Shown piece after piece: positions 58,500 through 64,000 of a stretch of 64,000 nt of DNA. The notes beneath the pieces are model-generated. The model saw only the letters and a list, made by a program, of their open reading frames with translations. It had not been told where the DNA came from and made no database searches. Both the position numbers and the translations under genes were made by a program. Source of the DNA: Chalara sp. BL73 (taxonomy: Eukaryota; Ascomycota; Leotiomycetes; Helotiales); contig CAKJVC010000246.1 of assembly GCA_918026815.1 (NCBI GenBank), forward strand, positions 221,885-285,884, written 5' to 3'. The first letter of the stretch is position 1. Every line of letters starts with the position of its first letter.

Positions 58500-59261
58500 G
58501 AGAGCTTCTATCTGAACATATGAGGTTCCTCTTGCTATGCCATCCCCTGCTCTGGCATCTTTTGCCCCGACAATAAAAACCCTCCAAAGGGTCCTCTCCT
58601 ACCATGCCGTCATGGCGACGGGCTCCTCGTGCCCTCCCGATTCAACATGGCAGGGGCGATATAGCTGCTCATTGCCATTGAGCTGAATGGCTAAGCTATT
58701 TGATACGGAGCCGACAGGTCCCCGGGCCTATAGGCCAGCACCTGTAAAGCATCGGTAGGGTTTAGCCCTGGGCGAGTCCCGATATGGAGAGACATGGAGG
58801 TAGCTTTTGGGAAAACGAGGGCAGCTGAGTCCGTACCATGGGCTATCAGATATCTACTCGGGCTGACGCGAATCAATAATCTGCAGGAAGAGCACGAAGC
58901 AGCCAGTCACTATTGGAGAGCTGTTGTCGTTGGCAGGCATGCCGGCGGTGAACAGTTATGGTGGTTCTGTCTTTGTCCTTAACGGAGGTAAGGATTCGCC
59001 TCATTCTTCATATTGTATACCGTGTTAACAAATGATAGACACTGACCTTCCGTTCTGTGGAAGTAATTGCACAGCTACTGAGGTGTTGCTCCTGACATGG
59101 AAGCCCAAGTGAAGAAGAACTTCCCACAGGTTGCAGAGGACAATTTTGGCTCTTACGTGCAACCAGCCACTGGTCATGGTATTAACCTGCACTACAATGC
59201 CACAGCGGCGTATCGAGTATGGCTGGACTATCTAGGCACTAAGAATCTGGCTAGCTCATAG
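58500..59261 (+). pseudogene. Alpha/beta-hydrolase relic (C-terminal part recognisable)
   Basis: TIGELLSLAGMPAVNSYGGS then VFVLNG reads from about 58900. A clean 51-nt intron (58988..59038) joins to DTDLPFCGSNCTATE. A frameshift near 59095 precedes VKKNFPQVAEDNFGSYVQPA, then TGHGINLHYNAT (the catalytic-His region) and the end YLGTKNLASS, stop 59259-59261. The order and motifs match the C-terminal third of a secreted-type fungal alpha/beta hydrolase with an FCGxNC disulfide loop. Upstream sequence to about 58540 (LASFAPTIKTLQ) may be earlier coding, but the N-terminal half with the nucleophile Ser cannot be found. Confidence 0.6.
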
Positions 59262-60571
59262 AGATGGGAAATGCGGACTGGGTAGGATAGCTGCAGGCAG
59301 ATAACTTGCAAGAATAAAGGGTTGTATAACGTAGTAATGTAATGGTTTATTATGGAGGTATTTCACGTGATACAGATAATGTTGCCTAGTCTAATGCTAC
59401 TATAGATTGCGAATACAATCAGGAAAAATGCAGTATAGCGAGCTGAGACGTTGAGCTTGCCATTTCAATTGTGCTTCCTGTAACTCAGCTTGAGCTACCG
59501 GATTTTCATCTGCCTCGGAGCTCTATCACTGGGATGATGGCCACCATGGGATGAGTGGCACACGCATAGAGTCCATCGCGCGTCGAAACACTGTGAGATG
59601 GGACGTGATGAAAGCGGATCTGTATAACTACCAGGAATTTGAGATGGGTGTTATATTAGAAGGGACCAACCAATAGAAAAGCCAAGCGAAGATGTTCGGC
59701 GTGAAAGCCTTGACTTCTATTTTCCTCCACAGTCTCGAGACAAAGGGTTTTGGAGGTAGAGTGTCAAACTTTGCTCCTCCCAAAAGCGAGTCTTACTCGT
59801 TAAGGGGTCGTGCAAAATGAGAACCAATCGAAATACAATGGAGAGGAGATCATGGGGCCTCCGCCACCGGTGTTCGCTTTCTCCGTTGTGTATCTTTTGT
59901 ACGGCAGTGAACAACGTGGTGAAAGGCAAAAAGTCTTAGTCATGTCACCAGAGGATCCTAACTCTTATGTTGATCTAGACCAATTAAGGATGAAGATGAT
60001 CTGGGCGTGGGTGATTACCGTAGATAGCGGACCTGGGCCGGAGATGTTTGGATGACGGAACGGAAGGGAGAAAAAGCGATTGTAGAAGAAAGTTGAGTTG
60101 ATAGCGAGCGACAGCTCCGGTAACAGGAGGAGAAGCACGGGGGTGCGGGTATATCGTAGTGGCGGGGTCAGCTAAAAGAAAAAGGCGGATGAATAATTAT
60201 GTCATCAGCATGCCAAAATAAAAGAAATGAATAATTGGGTTCTATTTAGTGATGTTGGATATGGATTAGGAATTGAAAGGATATTAATAAGCATTGCCAC
60301 CACATCCATTCTGCATTAGCCATGGAATAGGTGGTGTGCACGTCGATTAATAAAGTAGAGGGGTCTAGTTACTGGGTAGTAGTGGGGTGTGTTGAGGTCA
60401 GCGGGGTTCGTCTTTTCACTCTCACACATCGTGACTTTCTCTCTTCCCTTTCTTTCCCCGATCATAAACCCGCTCAACAAAATATTTCCTCCCGTCTCTG
60501 TCCATTACAACAAATTCTCCAATCGTTCTACCCTTCCTCCCAGATAACCCCCAATAACCATCTTCACCATC
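59262..60571. other. Intergenic, promoter of transaldolase at the right end
   Basis: No gene. A CACGTGA site lies at 59366. From about 60420 to 60571 the sequence is strongly C/T-rich, as expected for the leader of a highly expressed fungal gene. Confidence 0.5.
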
Positions 60572-61891
60572 ATGCCCACCTCGCTCGATCAATTGAAGGC
60601 CTCTGGCACCGTAAGTCCCCTCACTTTTTCCCCCGCTGCTCCGATCACAACATCGCCACATTCGAAACAGTTACCGTTTGGTCCAGCACCGATGCTTGCT
60701 AACCATCTGCCGTGCTACAGACAGTTGTCAGCGACTCTGGTAAGCTTCATTTGTTCTGCTATCATCAATTCATCGCTAATCCGTATTTCAATAGGTGACT
60801 TCGCATGTATGCTAGCCCTACCATCTACCTTTCAACAGTCAACCATCCTAACAATTGACCAGCAATCGCCAAATACAAGCCACAAGATGCCACGACCAAC
60901 CCATCCCTCATTCTCGCTGCCTCCAAGAAGCCTGAATATGCCAAGCTAATTGATACTGCGGTCGCCTACGGCAAGGACCACGGAAAGACCCTCGACGAGA
61001 AGACAGATGCCACCCTTGACCGTCTGCTGGTCGAGTTTGGAAAGGAGATCTTGAACGTTGTGCCAGGAAAGGTGTCAACTGAGGTTGATGCTAGATTCTC
61101 GTTCGACACCAAGGGATCCGTTGAAAAAGCTCTACACATCATTGCAGTAGGTACACAAGTTGACGCTATGCATAACATTTCTGACAGAGTGTAGCTCTAC
61201 AAGGAGGTCGGAATCGACAAGTCCCGTATTCTCATCAAGATCGCTTCAACATGGGAGGGTATCCAGGCTGCTCGCATCTTACAGCGTGATCACGGCATCA
61301 ACGTCAACCTCACCCTCATGTTCTCCAAGGTCCAAGCCATTGCTGCAGCTGAGGCTGGAACTTTCCTCATCTCTCCATTCGTCGGCCGTATCCTTGATTG
61401 GCACAAAGCCTCAACCGGAAAGACCTACTCAAAGGAGGAAGACCCAGGAGTTGCTTCGGTCAAGGCCATTTTCGACTACTACAAGAAGTACGGATACAAC
61501 ACCATTGTCATGGGCGCATCATTCCGAAACATTGGCGAGATCACCGAGTTGGCCGGCTGTGATTACCTGACTATTGCACCAAGTCTCCTCGAGGAGCTCC
61601 AGAACTCCGACGCCGCCGTTCCTAAGAAGCTCGATGCCTCTGGTGCCAAGAACCTTGATATCGAGAAGAAGTCATACATCGACAACGAGCCCGACTTCCG
61701 CTTCGATTTCAACGAGGACGGTAAGATATACTCTCCTAATTATGGCTCACTACGGTCGCTCCGAAGAACCCACGCTAACTTTGCTCTTAGTCATGGCTGT
61801 CGAGAAGCTACGGGAAGGTATCATCAGCAAATTTGCTGCTGATGCTATCGTCTTGAAGGATATCCTGAAGAAGAAGATCGAGGCGGCATAA
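60572..61891 (+). CDS. Transaldolase
   Basis: Exons 60572..60610, 60721..60739, 60795..60806, 60863..61146, 61195..61720 and 61791..61891 give 326 aa, the usual length. Exon 2 is 19 nt and exon 3 only 12 nt; both are needed to read [20 protein letters not shown], the conserved substrate-binding start. The Schiff-base lysine is Lys133 in [32 protein letters not shown] and [11 protein letters not shown] are also typical. The enzyme (EC 2.2.1.2) moves a dihydroxyacetone unit between sedoheptulose-7-phosphate and glyceraldehyde-3-phosphate in the cytosolic pentose phosphate pathway. The first intron (110 nt) is longest. Codon choice is strongly C-ending, consistent with high expression. It is intact; the name TAL1 applies by function. 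Confidence 0.96.
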
Positions 61892-62654
61892 ATTGTCGAC
61901 CATGAGAGTAGACGAGGTGAGAAACGGGAGTCTTCTGTTGATGGCGCATAAAATACAAAGACTGTGAGCTGGGCCTTTGGTTCTATAGGGAAGGAGTCAA
62001 ATTGACAAATGCGATATATTCTGCTCTTCGCCATCTTTTCCATTTTCGGTTATCGTGGCCCATGTGACTTTCTTAATTGCTACTCATCCATCACCTTCTG
62101 CTGATCTTAGAAGGCTTGTCTTGGCAGAGGATGTAGCTATGAGAAGAGATAGGATCGATAGCCAAGTGTTACCATAGTAGTTCAGCGAAATTGACCAAGG
62201 CAGAACTTCGACCTCCTTCTCATATTGATTTATGGGGAAGCCCAACAACATAACTGTACGGGGCAGAAATGTCTGTCTACGGTCTCTTATAACACGTGAC
62301 CAAACAGAAGTCTTGCACGGTCTATATCAGCATTTTGCTCTGCCTTCGCCCTTTCTTTAGCTTATTTATGCTATTTTTATATCAAAGGTCAAGCAACCCA
62401 AGCAATTCCTGCATCCCAAGCTAGATGTCTTATCACATGGAAATGGCCTCCCATCATCACAGCCTGACATCAATGTGTGATGTCATAACTAAATCATCAG
62501 GATGTCAATGATGTATACGTCTTTGCTGCAACCCCCAAAACGTACTACAACTCCAAAGCACTATTAGCTACTCGAGGAAATATTCTGTCGGCGCTTGAAA
62601 TTTGCACGTCCTTGAAACTAGACTAAATCGAACTCTAATCCAATTGATCTCAAG
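61892..62654. other. Intergenic, nothing recognised
   Basis: The 3' flank of transaldolase and 5' flank of the next gene. A CACGTGA site lies at 62292. No repeat was found. Confidence 0.5.
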
Positions 62655-63144
62655 ATGTCTGATTCCATATTTGGCGAAGAAACCTCCACAGCCCGGTAAG
62701 CTCCCTCTCTTTCCTCCTTGTTGCACATATCCCTTCTCATCTCATCCTCTTAATCCCATTACTCTTCCACCACCATAACCCCTCTCTCATGCCACCAAAA
62801 TTAACCAGCCCCCTCCAGCAAAGCGCCAGGCCACGGCCCTCGCACGCCGAGCCAGCCTACAACCTCGCCTCGACATCAGGCCTAGGCGCGTCCGCGCCCG
62901 CGGACGTCTCGAACCGGAACACGGCGCCGGACGCACGAGACAAGGTGCGCGAGGGCGCGAGCGGCGCGAAGGGCGTCCTGGCCGGGATCCACGGGTGGAC
63001 AAGGCCGCTGGGGAGGACTCCTCCGGCGGCGTGAGAACCGCGGCGGAGGGCGTCAATGAGATGCAGACGGGCCAGTTCGGCTCGGGGGCCAAGGATGAGC
63101 TTGGTAGGAGCGCGCAGGCCAATCGGGATCTCAATCGCGAGTGA
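62655..63144 (+). pseudogene. Small glycine/alanine-rich protein gene, frameshifted
   Basis: Exon 1 (62655..62695) encodes MSDSIFGEETSTAR. A 113-nt pyrimidine-rich intron joins to 62809, and coding runs NLASTSGLGASAP...SNRNTAPDARDKVREGASG then AKGVLAGIHG (near 62990). Fungal proteins of this small stress-type family continue with a GES/GEA-L-RG segment and then VDKAxG. Here VDKAAGEDSSGGVRTAAEGV then NEMQTGQFGSGAKDELG follows directly but one base out of frame, as if a short piece was deleted. Read literally the protein ends after GWTRPLGRTPPAA (stop 63032-63034); the shifted frame ends at 63142-63144. The exon-2 block is about two-thirds G+C, far above its neighbours. The function of the family is unknown. 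Confidence 0.5.
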
Positions 63145-64000
63145 GGATTTACGGGGTTGTGCTTGTTAATGCTATGTCTTTGCTGGTTTATGTCGTTTTC
63201 ATGTACGTTTATTGGTCATTTTGTGTATGTTATCTGTGGCTCTAGTGACGGTCAATCAGTGTATGTGTCTTGATGATTTATGCCTATCGATATCTCAAAA
63301 TGATTCGCACTCTATACTTTTTTACCTCTCGTCTCAAATACTTTGGTACAGGACCAAACTATCAGCAGTGGGGCCTATGTGGCGAGGGAAATTGCTGTAT
63401 ACTTATCGGTGAGTCTGGGTTTATTGACCTTTGAAGAGGATTTCTCCGCTGCTAATAGTTTGTGCCTGTATAAAGGATATATCAGAAGTCTAGCTACCTG
63501 GCCGAAAGATTTCTCCGTCTACATCAGCCACATCTGCTATGTCGATGGCTTCTACAATTACAGTATTTTTACCGCGATAATTACCACTAAAGGCTCGGCA
63601 TATTTATCTATATAATCACCTCATAAACCGGTGTTTAGGCTGGCCCCCACTGTTTCAACATGTCGGCTACAGAGGGTCGTCCCGGTGCCGATATCCGTGG
63701 CTTTGCATGTCTGCCAAGACCAATCTCCTTTTTATTGCTCGCTAAGCCTAACGCACCGCCACATCATACTTTTATTCAACGACACTTCATGATTACGAGT
63801 TCCAGTTTCTCATATGCCGAACTGAAAATTTCCGAAGAAATAGTTTGGCAACTAGATGCTGAGAGTTCAAGGAGCTCTGTGTAACTTCTTTGAAGATTAT
63901 GGATTATTTGTAGATGTCGCGGCGGCGTATGGCACAGATCTCCTCGACTCGTGAACCCTGAAGCTGTGATTATGCGTCGGGGCCTGTGACAAAAATGTTA
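63145..64000. other. Intergenic, nothing recognised
   Basis: Short frames only (for example 63212-63412, 63660-63884), without motifs. Confidence 0.45.

Overview
The window is nuclear DNA of a filamentous ascomycete (Pezizomycotina; a Leotiomycete would fit, but that rank is an inference). The evidence is short GT-AG introns, mostly 40-110 nt with CTRAY-like branch points, and fungus-typical families: Zn2Cys6 factor, AzgA purine permease, 2EXR and HET proteins, a GH15-CBM20 glucoamylase, an AA12-type sorbosone dehydrogenase and a Whi5/Nrm1-like protein. I rebuilt exon joins by hand, checking splice sites and phase.

Layout. 0-7.7 kb: the 3' end of an FAD-linked oxidoreductase, an AYR1-like SDR and an eight-exon purine permease. 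7.7-19.7 kb: gene-poor. It holds a protein with a degenerate methyltransferase-like end (9.5-11.5 kb), an array of about ten copies of an unfamiliar 50-bp element (11.9-14.6 kb), a gene carrying a single internal stop, and a decayed HET gene. The HET relic contains a repeat whose second copy lies near 8.6 kb. 20-25.3 kb: an alpha/beta hydrolase, a metal-dependent amidohydrolase and a GPR1/FUN34/YaaH transporter relic. 26.8-31.4 kb: a fused FAH-alpha/beta hydrolase enzyme beside a Zn2Cys6 regulator, which looks like a small catabolic unit.

31.9-37.7 kb: a small new spliced ORF, a 2EXR relic, a secreted cysteine protein, and a 2EXR gene split by a 458-bp TA-flanked MITE. 39-44.5 kb: two secreted carbohydrate-active enzymes, AA12-type and GH15-CBM20. 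46-49.2 kb: two divergent C2H2 zinc-finger genes, one carrying about 14 ankyrin repeats that are nearly identical in DNA. 50.5-59.3 kb: an FAD-oxidoreductase relic, an unknown single-exon membrane protein, a frame-broken 2EXR gene, a Whi5-like gene under a cluster of ACGCG motifs, and an alpha/beta hydrolase relic. 60.5-63.1 kb: transaldolase with two very short exons, and a GC-rich frameshifted small gene.

Core metabolic genes are intact. The accessory families (2EXR, HET, transporter, FAD oxidase, hydrolase) are mostly broken, by stops, frameshifts or insertion. The most distinctive signals are the MITE inside the 2EXR gene, the 11.9-14.6 kb element array, the FAH-hydrolase fusion and the homogenised ankyrin array.
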